Shown here piece after piece: positions 24,511 to 33,793 of a stretch of DNA of 64,000 nt (positions are counted from its first letter, which is position 1; every line of letters starts with the position of its first letter). Both the position numbers and the translations under genes were made by a program. The notes beneath the pieces are model-generated. The model did no database searches, was not told the origin of the DNA, and was given only the letters and a program-made list of their open reading frames with translations. This DNA is from Streptomyces sp. S465 (GTDB lineage: Bacteria; Actinomycetota; Actinomycetes; Streptomycetales; Streptomycetaceae): NCBI RefSeq assembly GCF_026898115.1, contig NZ_CP114036.1, forward strand, positions 7,744,001 through 7,808,000, given 5' to 3'.

Positions 24511-27179
24511 TGGAGTCGGCTGAAATCCGCCGCCGCTGGCTGCGCTTCTTCGAGGAGCGCGGGCACACCGTCGTGCCGTCGGCGTCGCTCATCGCGGACG
24601 ACCCGACGCTGCTGCTGGTCCCCGCGGGCATGGTCCCCTTCAAGCCGTACTTCCTCGGCGAGGTCAAGCCGCCCTTCGACCGCGCCGTCAGCGTGCAGAA
24701 GTGCGTGCGCACCCCGGACATCGAAGAGGTCGGCAAGACCACCCGCCACGGCACCTTCTTCCAGATGTGCGGGAACTTCTCGTTCGGCGACTACTTCAAG
24801 GAAGGCGCCATCCGTTACGCCTGGGAGCTGCTGACCAGCTCCCAGGAGGCGGGCGGCTACGGCCTCGACCCCGAGCGGCTGTGGATCACCGTCTACGAGC
24901 AGGACGACGAGGCCGAGCGCATCTGGCGCGAGGTGGTCGGCGTCCCCGCCGAGCGCATCCAGCGCCTGGGCATGGGCCCGAACTACTGGTCCATGGGCGT
25001 CCCCGGCCCCTGCGGCCCCTGCTCCGAGATCAACTACGACCGCGGTCCGGAGTTCGGCGAGGAGGGCGGCCCGGCCGTCAACGACGAGCGCTACGTGGAG
25101 ATCTGGAACCTGGTCTTCATGCAGTACGAGCGCGGTCCGGGCGAGGGCAAGGAGAACTTCCCGATCCTCGGCGAGCTGCCCAGCAAGAACATCGACACCG
25201 GCCTCGGCCTGGAACGCCTGGCGATGATCCTCCAGGGCGTACAGAACATGTACGAGACCGACACGCTGCGCGTGATCATGGACAAGGCCACCGAGCTGAC
25301 CGGCGTCGCCTACGGCGCCGCCCATGACACCGACGTCTCGCTGCGCGTGGTCGCCGACCACATGCGCACCTCCGTCATGCTCATCGGCGACGGCGTCACC
25401 CCCGGCAACGAGGGCCGCGGCTATGTGCTGCGCCGCATCATGCGCCGCGCCATCCGCAACATGCGCATCCTCGGCGCCACCGAGCCGGTCGTCGGCGAGC
25501 TGGTCGACGTCGTCCTGAAGACGATGGGCCAGCAGTACCCGGAGCTGCTGACCGACCGCAAGCGCATCGAGACCGTCGCCCTGGCCGAGGAGTCCGCCTT
25601 CCTCAAGACGCTCAAGGCCGGCACCAACATCCTCGACACCGCCGTCACCGACACCAAGGCCGCCGGTGGCAGCGTGCTCTCCGGTGACAAGGCGTTCCTG
25701 CTCCACGACACCTGGGGCTTCCCGATCGACCTCACCCTCGAGATGGCCGCCGAACAGGGCCTCTCGGTGGACGAGGAGGGCTTCCGCCGGCTGATGAAGG
25801 AGCAGCGGGAGCGCGCCAAGGCCGACGCCAAGGCCAAGAAGACCGGCCACGCCGACCTGTCCGCCTACCGCGAGGTGGCCGACAGCTCCGGCCTGACCGA
25901 ATTCACCGGCTACACCCACACCGAGGGCGAGTCCACCGTCGTCGGTCTGCTGGTCGACGGGGTGTCCTCGCCCGCCGCCTCCGAGGGCGACGAGGTCGAG
26001 GTCGTCCTGGACCGCACCCCCTTCTACGCCGAGGGCGGCGGTCAGCTCGCCGACACCGGCCGGATCAAGCTCGACACCGGCGCCGTGGTGGAGGTCCGGG
26101 ACGTCCAGCAGCCGGTGCCCGGAGTCAGCGTGCACAAGGGCGTCGTCCAGGTCGGCGAGGTGACGGTCGGCGCCGGTGCGCACGCCCGGATCGACGTCAG
26201 GCGCCGCCGCGCCATCGCCCGCGCCCACAGCGCCACCCACCTCACCCACCAGGCGCTGCGCGACGCCCTGGGCCCGACCGCCGCCCAGGCCGGTTCGGAG
26301 AACTCGCCCGGCCGCTTCCGCTTCGACTTCGGCTCGCCGGCCGCCGTGCCCGGCACGGTGCTCATGGACGTCGAGCAGAAGATCAACGAGGTGCTCTCGC
26401 GTGAACTCGACGTCACCGCCGAGGTGATGAGCATGGACGAGGCCAAGAAGCAGGGCGCCATCGCCGAGTTCGGCGAGAAGTACGGCGACCGGGTGCGCGT
26501 GGTGACCATCGGCGACTTCTCCAAGGAGCTGTGCGGTGGCACGCATGTGCACAACACCGCCCAGCTGGGTCTGGTGAAGCTGCTCGGCGAGTCCTCCATC
26601 GGCTCCGGTGTGCGCCGGGTCGAGGCCCTGGTCGGCGTGGACGCGTACAACTTCCTCGCCCGTGAGCACACGGTCGTCTCCCAGCTGACCGACCTGGTCA
26701 AGGGCCGCCCCGAGGAGCTCCCGGAGAAGATCTCCGGCATGCTGGGCAGGCTGAAGGAGGCCGAGAAGGAGATCGAGCGGTTCCGCGCCGAGAAGGTGCT
26801 CCAGGCCGCCGCCGGTCTCGCCCAGGGCGCCAAGGACGTCCGGGGCGTGGCCCTGGTCGCCGCCAAGGTGCCGGACGGCACCTCCGCCGACGATCTGCGC
26901 AAGCTCGTCCTGGACGTGCGCGGGCGCATCCCGGGCGACCGTCCGGCCGTCGTCGCCCTCTTCACCGTGGGAGGCGGCCGCCCGCTGACCGTGATCGCCA
27001 CCAACGAGGCCGCCCGCGAGCGCGGTCTCAGGGCCGGTGACCTGGTCCGCACCGCCGCCAAGACGCTCGGCGGCGGAGGCGGCGGCAAGCCGGACGTCGC
27101 CCAGGGCGGCGGCCAGAACCCGGACGCCGTCGGCGAGGCCATCGAGGCCGTCGAGCGGCTCGTCACGGAATCGGCCTGA
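24510..27179 (+). CDS. alaS: Alanyl-tRNA synthetase
   Basis: A full-length class-II synthetase (889 aa). The aminoacylation core has motif 1-2 (TPDIEEVGKTTRHGTFFQMCGNFSFGDYFK) and motif 3 (GNEGRGYVLRRIMRRAIR). The editing domain has the zinc ligands HSATHLTHQ and ELCGGTHV. The C-terminal C-Ala domain has a Gly-rich stretch (GGGGGGKPDVAQGGG). It overlaps the preceding stop by one base and is followed after 5 bp by ruvX. Confidence 0.97.
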   Translation: MESAEIRRRWLRFFEERGHTVVPSASLIADDPTLLLVPAGMVPFKPYFLGEVKPPFDRAVSVQKCVRTPDIEEVGKTTRHGTFFQMCGNFSFGDYFKEGAIRYAWELLTSSQEAGGYGLDPERLWITVYEQDDEAERIWREVVGVPAERIQRLGMGPNYWSMGVPGPCGPCSEINYDRGPEFGEEGGPAVNDERYVEIWNLVFMQYERGPGEGKENFPILGELPSKNIDTGLGLERLAMILQGVQNMYETDTLRVIMDKATELTGVAYGAAHDTDVSLRVVADHMRTSVMLIGDGVTPGNEGRGYVLRRIMRRAIRNMRILGATEPVVGELVDVVLKTMGQQYPELLTDRKRIETVALAEESAFLKTLKAGTNILDTAVTDTKAAGGSVLSGDKAFLLHDTWGFPIDLTLEMAAEQGLSVDEEGFRRLMKEQRERAKADAKAKKTGHADLSAYREVADSSGLTEFTGYTHTEGESTVVGLLVDGVSSPAASEGDEVEVVLDRTPFYAEGGGQLADTGRIKLDTGAVVEVRDVQQPVPGVSVHKGVVQVGEVTVGAGAHARIDVRRRRAIARAHSATHLTHQALRDALGPTAAQAGSENSPGRFRFDFGSPAAVPGTVLMDVEQKINEVLSRELDVTAEVMSMDEAKKQGAIAEFGEKYGDRVRVVTIGDFSKELCGGTHVHNTAQLGLVKLLGESSIGSGVRRVEALVGVDAYNFLAREHTVVSQLTDLVKGRPEELPEKISGMLGRLKEAEKEIERFRAEKVLQAAAGLAQGAKDVRGVALVAAKVPDGTSADDLRKLVLDVRGRIPGDRPAVVALFTVGGGRPLTVIATNEAARERGLRAGDLVRTAAKTLGGGGGGKPDVAQGGGQNPDAVGEAIEAVERLVTESA

Positions 27180-27184
27180 CCGCC

Positions 27185-27649
27185 GTGCGACGCGGCAGGC
27201 GCATCGCCGTCGACGTCGGGGACGCCCGGATCGGGGTCGCCTCGTGCGACCCCGACGGGATCCTCGCCACGCCCGTGGAGACCGTGCCGGGACGCGACAT
27301 CCCGGCCGCCCACAAGCGGCTCGTGGCCATCGTCGAGGAGTACGAACCCATCGAGGTGGTGGTCGGCCTGCCGCGCTCGCTCAGCGGGCGCGAGGGGCCT
27401 GCCGCGGGCAAAGTGCGCACCTTCGCACGCGAGCTGGCGCGGCGGGTCGCCCCGGTGCCGGTGCGGCTCGTCGACGAACGCATGACCACCGTCACGGCGT
27501 CCCAGGGGCTGCGCGCCTCCGGAGTGACGTCGAAGAAGGGCCGCTCGGTGGTGGACCAGGCGGCCGCCGTGGTGATCCTCCAGAGCGCGCTGGAGACCGA
27601 GCGGGTCTCCGGCCGGGCTCCCGGAGAAGCCGTCGAAGTGGTCATCTGA
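27185..27649 (+). CDS. ruvX: Putative Holliday junction resolvase / pre-16S rRNA nuclease (YqgF/RuvX)
   Basis: A 154-aa RNase-H-fold protein. The first catalytic aspartate is in IAVDVGDARIGVASCDPDG. Further motifs are VVVGLPRSLSGREGPAA and VRLVDERMTTVTA, and the last acidic residue is in SVVDQAAAVVILQ. It acts in 16S rRNA 5' end maturation in E. coli and as an RNase/resolvase in mycobacteria. It starts with GTG 5 bp after alaS. Confidence 0.93.
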   Translation: MRRGRRIAVDVGDARIGVASCDPDGILATPVETVPGRDIPAAHKRLVAIVEEYEPIEVVVGLPRSLSGREGPAAGKVRTFARELARRVAPVPVRLVDERMTTVTASQGLRASGVTSKKGRSVVDQAAAVVILQSALETERVSGRAPGEAVEVVI

Positions 27650-27740
27650 TCGCGGTACGGTAACGTTCCGCGCGACATGGCCGCCGTCGCCCGTGCCACG
27701 AGCACACCGAACGGTGGCCACCGCCGTCGCTAGGGGATCG

Positions 27741-29573
27741 ATGACTGAGTACGGCCGGGGACCCGGCTCCCAACCGTGGCATCCCGAGGATCCGCTGTAC
27801 GGGGACCAGGAGTGGACCGCACACCAGACCGTGGCCGGTCAGGACGCCTACACCCAGGGCACGCACGCCCAGGACCCCTACGCGCAGAACGCCTACGCAC
27901 ACGATCCGTACGGCCAGGGCTCCCACGGCCAGGGCTCGTACGCACACGATCCGTACGGCCAGGACTCCTACGGCCAGGACCCCTACGGGCACCAGCAGTA
28001 TCCGCACGGATATCCGCAGGACGCCCACCAGCACCAGCAGCCCCAGTGGGACGGCCAGGACGCCGGCTATCCGCACCAGCGGCACCAGCAGGAGTACCCC
28101 GGCCAGGAGGCTGCCTACCCGGCCCAGGACGGCTCGTACGGGGGCATGGACCCGCACGATCCCTACGGCGATCCTTACGGCGGCGGCCAGGGCGCCTCGT
28201 ACCCCGCCCAGGACGGTTACGCCCAGGACGGCTACCAGGGGCAGCAGCAGTCGCCGCAGCCCCCTCATGGGTCCCAGGGCGGCCATGAGGTACAGGGGAC
28301 GCAGCAGATGCCCGTGGTGCCCGCGGAGCACCAGGTGCCGCGCCAGCGTCAGGCCCCCGAGGAGCCGGCCGCCGAAGAGGGTGAGGAGGAGCAGCACCCG
28401 TTCTTCCTCGACGGCGGCGGCCGGGACGCGGACGACACGGCGGACGACGACGGCGAAGAGGACGAGCGCCCCGGCCGGAAGGCCAAGGGCAGACAGCCCA
28501 AGAAGCGCCGCAGCGGCGTGGCCTGCCTCTTCGTGACCATCGTCCTGGTGGGCGCGGTCGGCGGAGGCGGCTACTTCGCCTACGACTTCTGGCAGAGCCG
28601 CTACGGCCCCGCGCCCGACTACTCCGGCGAGGGCACCGGCCGGATCGAGGTGGAGATCCCCTCCGGTTCCGGCAACGCCGAGATCGGCTCGATCCTCGCC
28701 GACAAGGGAGTGGTCAAGAGCAGCGGCGCCTTCGTCGAGGCCGTGGAGGACAGCGGCAAGTTCGTCCAGCCGGGCACGTACAGCCTCCGCAAGGAGATGT
28801 CCGGCGCGGCGGCGGTCAAGCTGATGCTCGACCCCACCAGCAGCAACGCCCTGATCGTCACCGAGGGCATGCGCGACGCCGCCGTCTACGCGGCGATCGA
28901 CAAGAAGACCGGCGTCAAGGCGGGGACCACCGCGGACATCGCCCAGAAGGAGGCCAAGAACCTCGGGCTGCCCTCCTGGGCCGATGACAGCAGCAAGATC
29001 AAGGATCCGCTGGAAGGGTTCCTGTTCCCGTCCCGCTACAGCGTGGGCAAGGGCGCCAAGCCCGCGGACGTGCTGCGGAAGATGGTCGCCGAGGCCAACC
29101 GCAACTACGCCCAGCTGGACCTGGAGGGCAAGGCGAAGGACCTGGGCCTGGACGGCCCGTTCCAGCTGATCACCGTGGCCAGCCTGGTCCAGGCGGAGGG
29201 CGTCACCCACGACGACTTCCGCAAGATGGCCGAGGTCGTCTACAACCGGCTCAAGCCCACGAACCCCGAGACCTGGGGCAGGCTGGAATTCGACTCCACG
29301 TACAACTACATCAAGAACCAGAGCAAGCTGGATATCCCGATCAGTGAGATCAAGGGATACGACAACCCGTACAACACCTATTTCTACAAGGGGCTTCCGC
29401 CCGGTCCGATCGGAAATCCCGGCCACGACGCGCTGCGGGCCGCGATGAATCCGACATCCGACGGGTGGTACTACTTCGTCGCGGTCAGCGGGAAGAGCTA
29501 CTTTTCGAAGACCTACGCGGAACATCAGAAGTGGGTCGACAAGTTCAATAGGCAGCGCACGAACAATGGTTGA
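27741..29573 (+). CDS. mltG: Endolytic transglycosylase MltG with long Q/Y/G-rich N-terminus
   Basis: A 610-aa protein that cleaves nascent peptidoglycan glycans at the membrane, setting chain termination. The N-terminal 250 residues are cytoplasmic and low-complexity, with repeats such as YAHDPYGQ and Gln/Tyr/His/Gly blocks, then an acidic stretch. One transmembrane helix follows (VACLFVTIVLVGAVGGGGYFAYDF). The extracellular YceG domain has the catalytic Glu in SLVQAEGVTHDDFRKMAEVVYNRL and LEFDSTYNYI. The usual family length is about 340-400 aa, so the extension is large. I chose the ATG at 27741 (GGGGAT upstream); a start at 27693 is weaker. It lies between ruvX and aroE. Confidence 0.92.
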   Translation: MTEYGRGPGSQPWHPEDPLYGDQEWTAHQTVAGQDAYTQGTHAQDPYAQNAYAHDPYGQGSHGQGSYAHDPYGQDSYGQDPYGHQQYPHGYPQDAHQHQQPQWDGQDAGYPHQRHQQEYPGQEAAYPAQDGSYGGMDPHDPYGDPYGGGQGASYPAQDGYAQDGYQGQQQSPQPPHGSQGGHEVQGTQQMPVVPAEHQVPRQRQAPEEPAAEEGEEEQHPFFLDGGGRDADDTADDDGEEDERPGRKAKGRQPKKRRSGVACLFVTIVLVGAVGGGGYFAYDFWQSRYGPAPDYSGEGTGRIEVEIPSGSGNAEIGSILADKGVVKSSGAFVEAVEDSGKFVQPGTYSLRKEMSGAAAVKLMLDPTSSNALIVTEGMRDAAVYAAIDKKTGVKAGTTADIAQKEAKNLGLPSWADDSSKIKDPLEGFLFPSRYSVGKGAKPADVLRKMVAEANRNYAQLDLEGKAKDLGLDGPFQLITVASLVQAEGVTHDDFRKMAEVVYNRLKPTNPETWGRLEFDSTYNYIKNQSKLDIPISEIKGYDNPYNTYFYKGLPPGPIGNPGHDALRAAMNPTSDGWYYFVAVSGKSYFSKTYAEHQKWVDKFNRQRTNNG

Positions 29574-29579
29574 GGAAAG

Positions 29580-30407
29580 ATGTCGGAAAACCGCAGGGCA
29601 GCGGTGCTCGGCTCGCCGATCGCCCACTCCCTGTCACCGGTGCTCCACCGCGCCGCGTACCGCGAACTGGGCCTGAGCGGCTGGACGTACGACCGCTTCG
29701 AGGTGGACGAGACCGGGCTGCCCGACTTCTTCAAGCGGCTCGGCGAGGACGGGGGACCGGCCTGGGCCGGGCTGTCGCTGACCATGCCGCTCAAGCGCGC
29801 CGTCATCCCGCTGCTGGACGAGATCAGCGACACCGCGGCCTCGGTGGAGGCCGTCAACACGGTCGTCTTCACCGACGTCGGCCGCAGGCTCGGTGACAAC
29901 ACCGACATCCCGGGCATGCTGGCGGCGCTGCGGGAGCGCGGCGTCGGGCGCGTACCGCGCGCCGCCGTGCTGGGCGCCGGCGCCACGGCCTCCTCGGCAC
30001 TGGCCGCGCTCTCCCGGATCTGCGACGGCGAGGTCACCGCGTACGTCCGCAGCGAGGCCCGCGCCGCCGAGATGCGGCAGTGGGGCGAGCGGCTGGGCAT
30101 CGCGGTGCGCACGGCCCCCTGGGACGACGCGGCCGAGGCGCTCGGCGCGCCGCTGGTGATCGCCACCACCCCCGCGGGCACCGCCGACGCGCTCGCCACC
30201 GCCGTACCGGACCGACCCGGCGCGCTCTTCGACGTCCTCTACGACCCCTGGCCGACGCCGCTGGCCGCCGCCTGGTCGGCGCGCGGCGGCTCGGTGCTCG
30301 GCGGCCTGGACCTCCTGGTGCACCAGGCGGTGCTCCAGGTCGAGCAGATGACCGGCCGCGCCCCCGCGCCCCTGGCCGCGATGCGCGAGGCGCTGGCGGC
30401 CCGCTGA
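29580..30407 (+). CDS. aroE: Shikimate dehydrogenase
   Basis: A 275-aa NADP-dependent reductase converting 3-dehydroshikimate to shikimate. The N-terminal substrate domain has AVLGSPIAHSLSPVLHRAAY (Ser pair), the catalytic Lys is in LTMPLKRAVIP, and the Rossmann glycine motif is VLGAGATASSALAALS. The C-terminal LLVHQAVLQVEQMTG binds substrate via Gln. The ATG at 29580 follows GAGGAAAG and sits 6 bp after mltG, so they are co-transcribed. Confidence 0.95.
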   Translation: MSENRRAAVLGSPIAHSLSPVLHRAAYRELGLSGWTYDRFEVDETGLPDFFKRLGEDGGPAWAGLSLTMPLKRAVIPLLDEISDTAASVEAVNTVVFTDVGRRLGDNTDIPGMLAALRERGVGRVPRAAVLGAGATASSALAALSRICDGEVTAYVRSEARAAEMRQWGERLGIAVRTAPWDDAAEALGAPLVIATTPAGTADALATAVPDRPGALFDVLYDPWPTPLAAAWSARGGSVLGGLDLLVHQAVLQVEQMTGRAPAPLAAMREALAAR

Positions 30408-30446
30408 ACCCTCGCACGGGCCCCTCGGTGGCCCCTGCCCGGCGCT

Positions 30447-30490
30447 CGGTGACGGCCTCGGTGACGGCCTCGGAAACGGTCGGAAACGGT
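30447..30490 (+). repeat. Two adjacent tandem duplications between aroE and aroC
   Basis: CGGTGACGGCCT is repeated twice (30447-30470), immediately followed by CGGAAACGGT twice (30471-30490). They lie in the 206-bp gap, which holds no gene. Confidence 0.6.
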
Positions 30491-30613
30491 CCACCCCATG
30501 GACGGCGAAACCGGGGAGACCCTCGGTCGTGGGAGGATCGAAAGGTGCGGACCGGAGTCGCGCGGACCGGGCCGCGCCGCAGGACGTCGAGGCACGCGCA
30601 TGAGGGAGCACCG

Positions 30614-31798
30614 TTGAGCAGGTTGCGCTGGCTGACCGCGGGGGAGTCGCACGGCCCCGCACTCGTGGCGACGCTGGAGGGACTGCCCGCCGGGGTGCCG
30701 ATCACCACCGACATGGTGGCGGACGCCCTGGCGCGACGGCGGCTCGGCTATGGCCGCGGTGCCCGGATGAAGTTCGAGCGCGACGAGGTCACCTTCATCG
30801 GCGGCGTACGGCACGGGCTGACCCTCGGCTCCCCGGTCGCGATCATGGTCGGCAACACCGAGTGGCCGAAGTGGGAGCAGGTCATGGCCGCCGACCCGGT
30901 GGACCCCGAGGTCCTCGACGGGCTGGCCCGTAACGCCCCGCTGACCCGCCCCCGCCCCGGCCACGCCGACCTCGCGGGGATGCAGAAGTACGGTTTCGAC
31001 GAGGCCCGGCCGATCCTGGAGCGCGCCAGCGCCCGGGAGACCGCCGCCCGCGTGGCGCTGGGCACCGTCGCCCGCTCCTACCTCAAGGAGACGGCCGGGA
31101 TCGAGATCGTCTCGCATGTCGTGGAGCTGGCCGCCGCGAAGGCGCCGTACGGCGTCCACCCCAAGCCCTCCGACGTCGAGAAGCTCGACGCCGACCCGGT
31201 GCGCTGTCTGGACGCCGACGCGAGCAAGGCGATGGTGGCCGAGATCGACCAGGCCCACAAGGACGGCGACACGCTCGGCGGCGTCGTCGAGGTGCTCGCG
31301 TACGGCGTGCCGGTGGGCCTCGGCTCCCATGTGCACTGGGACCGCCGGCTCGACGCGCGGCTGGCCGGTGCGCTGATGGGCATCCAGGCCATCAAGGGCG
31401 TCGAGGTCGGCGACGGCTTCGACCTCGCGCGGGTGCCCGGCTCCCAGGCCCATGACGAGATCGTCTCCACGGACGGGGGCATCCGGCGCTCCTCGGGCCG
31501 CTCCGGCGGCACCGAGGGCGGGCTGAGCACCGGCGAACTGCTGCGCGTCCGGGCCGCGATGAAGCCGATCGCGACCGTGCCGCGGGCGCTGGCCACGGTC
31601 GATGTGGCCACCGGCGAGGCCACCAAGGCCCACCACCAGCGCTCCGACGTCTGCGCCGTCCCGGCGGCCGGGATCGTCGCCGAGGCGATGGTCGCGCTGG
31701 TCCTGGCCGACGCGGTCGCGGAGAAGTTCGGCGGCGACTCGGTCACCGAGACGCGCCGCAACGTCGAGAGCTTCCTCGACAACCTGGCGATCCGGTGA
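30614..31798 (+). CDS. aroC: Chorismate synthase
   Basis: A 394-aa FMN-dependent enzyme forming chorismate from EPSP. Signatures are RWLTAGESHGPALVA at the N-terminus, RPGHADLAGMQKYGF, and RSGGTEGGLSTGE in the FMN site. The TTG at 30614 is the start: GAGGGAGCA precedes it and the frame upstream lies in aroE in a shifted register. Its stop overlaps the aroK start (GTGA). Confidence 0.96.
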   Translation: MSRLRWLTAGESHGPALVATLEGLPAGVPITTDMVADALARRRLGYGRGARMKFERDEVTFIGGVRHGLTLGSPVAIMVGNTEWPKWEQVMAADPVDPEVLDGLARNAPLTRPRPGHADLAGMQKYGFDEARPILERASARETAARVALGTVARSYLKETAGIEIVSHVVELAAAKAPYGVHPKPSDVEKLDADPVRCLDADASKAMVAEIDQAHKDGDTLGGVVEVLAYGVPVGLGSHVHWDRRLDARLAGALMGIQAIKGVEVGDGFDLARVPGSQAHDEIVSTDGGIRRSSGRSGGTEGGLSTGELLRVRAAMKPIATVPRALATVDVATGEATKAHHQRSDVCAVPAAGIVAEAMVALVLADAVAEKFGGDSVTETRRNVESFLDNLAIR

Positions 31799-32415
31799 GC
31801 GACGCACGCGAGGCCGCCGGGCGGCAGACGGATGACGAGGCGCGCCTTCGCCGCGCGGGCGGGGAAGTGAACGACAAGACGGGGCCGAGCGGATCGGCCG
31901 GCGTGCGGCCCGCCGTGGTGCTGGTCGGGCCGATGGGCGTCGGCAAGACCACCGTCGGGCAGGTGCTCGCGGAGCGGCTCGGCACCACCTTCCGCGACAC
32001 CGACCTCGACATCGTCCGGACGGCGGGCAGGGAGATCGCGGAGATCTTCATCGACGAGGGCGAGCCGCACTTCCGTGAGCTGGAGCGGCAGGCCGTACGG
32101 GCCGCCCTCGCCGAGCACCCGGGCGTACTGGCCCTGGGCGGTGGCGCGATCCTCGACGAGGGCACCCGGGCGCTGCTCGCCGGGCTCCCCGTCGTCTTCC
32201 TGGAGATGGGGGTCCACGAGGCGGTCAAGCGCACCGGACTGGACTCCCCGCGCCCGCTGCTCGCGGTCAATCCGCGTCAGCGCTGGCGCGAGCTGATGGA
32301 GCAGCGCCGCCCGCTGTACGCCGAGGTCGCCCAAGCCGTCGTCTCGACCGAGGACCGCACCCCCGAGGACGTCGCCGACGCCGTCCTGGACGCACTGGAG
32401 CTGAAGAACGCATGA
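31795..32415 (+). CDS. aroK: Shikimate kinase
   Basis: A P-loop kinase (206 aa) phosphorylating shikimate. Walker A is GPMGVGKTTVGQVLA. Substrate residues lie in FRDTDLDIV, FRELERQAV and ALGGGAIL. The GTG at 31795 overlaps the aroC stop by 4 bases and gives a 35-residue N-terminal extension relative to most shikimate kinases. A GTG at 31867 would give a more typical 182 aa but has poor RBS spacing. The stop overlaps aroB by 4 bases. Confidence 0.94.
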   Translation: MSDAREAAGRQTDDEARLRRAGGEVNDKTGPSGSAGVRPAVVLVGPMGVGKTTVGQVLAERLGTTFRDTDLDIVRTAGREIAEIFIDEGEPHFRELERQAVRAALAEHPGVLALGGGAILDEGTRALLAGLPVVFLEMGVHEAVKRTGLDSPRPLLAVNPRQRWRELMEQRRPLYAEVAQAVVSTEDRTPEDVADAVLDALELKNA

Positions 32416-33503
32416 GCACCGACACCCCCACGCGCATCCAGGTCGGAGGCACCGCGGGCACCGCGCCGTACGAGGTGCTGATCGGCCGGCAGCTGCTCGG
32501 CGAGCTTCCCGGGCTGATCGGCACCGCCAAGCGGGTCGCCGTCCTGCATCCCGAGGCGCTGGCCGAGACCGGTGAGGCCATCCGCCAGGACCTCGCCGAG
32601 CAGGGGTACGACGCCATCGCGATCCAGCTGCCCAACGCGGAGGAGGCCAAGACCGCCGAGGTGGCCGCGTACTGCTGGAAGGCGCTCGGCCAGACCGGCT
32701 TCACCCGCACCGACGTGATCGTCGGCGTCGGCGGCGGCGCCACCACCGACCTCGCCGGGTTCGTCGCCGCGACCTGGCTGCGCGGAGTGCGCTGGATCGC
32801 CGTCCCCACCACGGTGCTGGGCATGGTCGACGCCGCCGTCGGCGGCAAGACCGGGATCAACACGGCCGAGGGCAAGAACCTCGTCGGCGCCTTCCACCCC
32901 CCGGCCGGGGTGCTGTGCGATCTGGCCGCGCTGGACTCGCTGCCGGTCAACGACTACGTCAGCGGGCTCGCCGAGATCATCAAGGCGGGCTTCATCGCCG
33001 ACCCGGAGATTCTGGAGCTGATCGAGCGGGACCCGGCCGCCGCCCGTACGCCCACCGGTCCGCACACCGCCGAGCTCATCGAGCGCTCCATCCGGGTCAA
33101 GGCCGAGGTCGTCTCCAGCGACCTCAAGGAGTCCGGGCTGCGGGAGATCCTCAACTACGGGCATACGCTGGCCCACGCCATCGAGAAGAACGAGCGCTAC
33201 AACTGGCGCCATGGCGCGGCCGTCTCCGTGGGCATGGTCTTCGCCGCCGAGCTGGGCCGGCTGGCGGGCCGTCTGGACGACGCCACGGCCGACCGGCACC
33301 GCGCCGTCCTGGAGGCCGTGGGGCTGCCGCTCACCTACCGTGGCGACCAGTGGCCCAGGCTGCTGGAGACCATGAAGGTCGACAAGAAGTCCCGGGGTGA
33401 CCTGCTGCGCTTCATCGTCCTCGACGGCCTCGCCAAGCCCACCGTCCTGGAGGGGCCGGACCCGGCGGTGCTGCTCGCCGCGTACGCCGAGATCTCCCGC
33501 TGA
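32412..33503 (+). CDS. aroB: 3-Dehydroquinate synthase
   Basis: A 363-aa NAD- and metal-dependent enzyme making 3-dehydroquinate from DAHP. Visible motifs are VGGGATTDLAGFVAATWLRG (NAD site), VPTTVLGMVDAAVGGKTGIN and the zinc ligands in LNYGHTLAHAIE and WRHGAAVSVG. It is the third gene of the aroC-aroK-aroB unit. No dehydroquinase gene follows, so aroQ must lie elsewhere. Confidence 0.96.
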   Translation: MSTDTPTRIQVGGTAGTAPYEVLIGRQLLGELPGLIGTAKRVAVLHPEALAETGEAIRQDLAEQGYDAIAIQLPNAEEAKTAEVAAYCWKALGQTGFTRTDVIVGVGGGATTDLAGFVAATWLRGVRWIAVPTTVLGMVDAAVGGKTGINTAEGKNLVGAFHPPAGVLCDLAALDSLPVNDYVSGLAEIIKAGFIADPEILELIERDPAAARTPTGPHTAELIERSIRVKAEVVSSDLKESGLREILNYGHTLAHAIEKNERYNWRHGAAVSVGMVFAAELGRLAGRLDDATADRHRAVLEAVGLPLTYRGDQWPRLLETMKVDKKSRGDLLRFIVLDGLAKPTVLEGPDPAVLLAAYAEISR

Positions 33504-33559
33504 ACCGGCGCGCGCCCACCGGCTCCGTCGCCGTCGCGTCACAACTTCGTCATCGCCCT

Positions 33560-33588
33560 CGCGGCCCGCGGCCTCGCCGCGGGCCGCG
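33560..33588 (+). terminator. Terminator after aroB
   Basis: Perfect 13-bp stem CGCGGCCCGCGGC (33560-33572) / GCCGCGGGCCGCG (33576-33588) with a 3-base loop. The remaining 205 bp to the next gene show only a possible promoter (TACCGT near 33702). Confidence 0.8.
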
Positions 33589-33793
33589 AACACCCTTCCA
33601 ACTCCTCGCAGTTGCGGTCCTTGAGGGACGAATTGCCTGGCCGGCAAGGGGTGGCGGGCAGGCAAAGGGTTTGTGGGGCGTTCACACAGCGGCGGTGTGG
33701 GCAGGTACCGTTCGACGGGAGCGGCCTCACCGCCGTGTCAGCACGTGACAGTTGTCGGACGAGAACTGCCTGTACGAGACGGAGTGCCACCGG

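Noticed and set aside
33679..33707. Promoter TTCACA-N19-TACCGT before the P-loop gene as a second MerR-type site
   Set aside because: The spacer lacks a good dyad and the -35 is poor, so the 19-bp spacing is probably chance.
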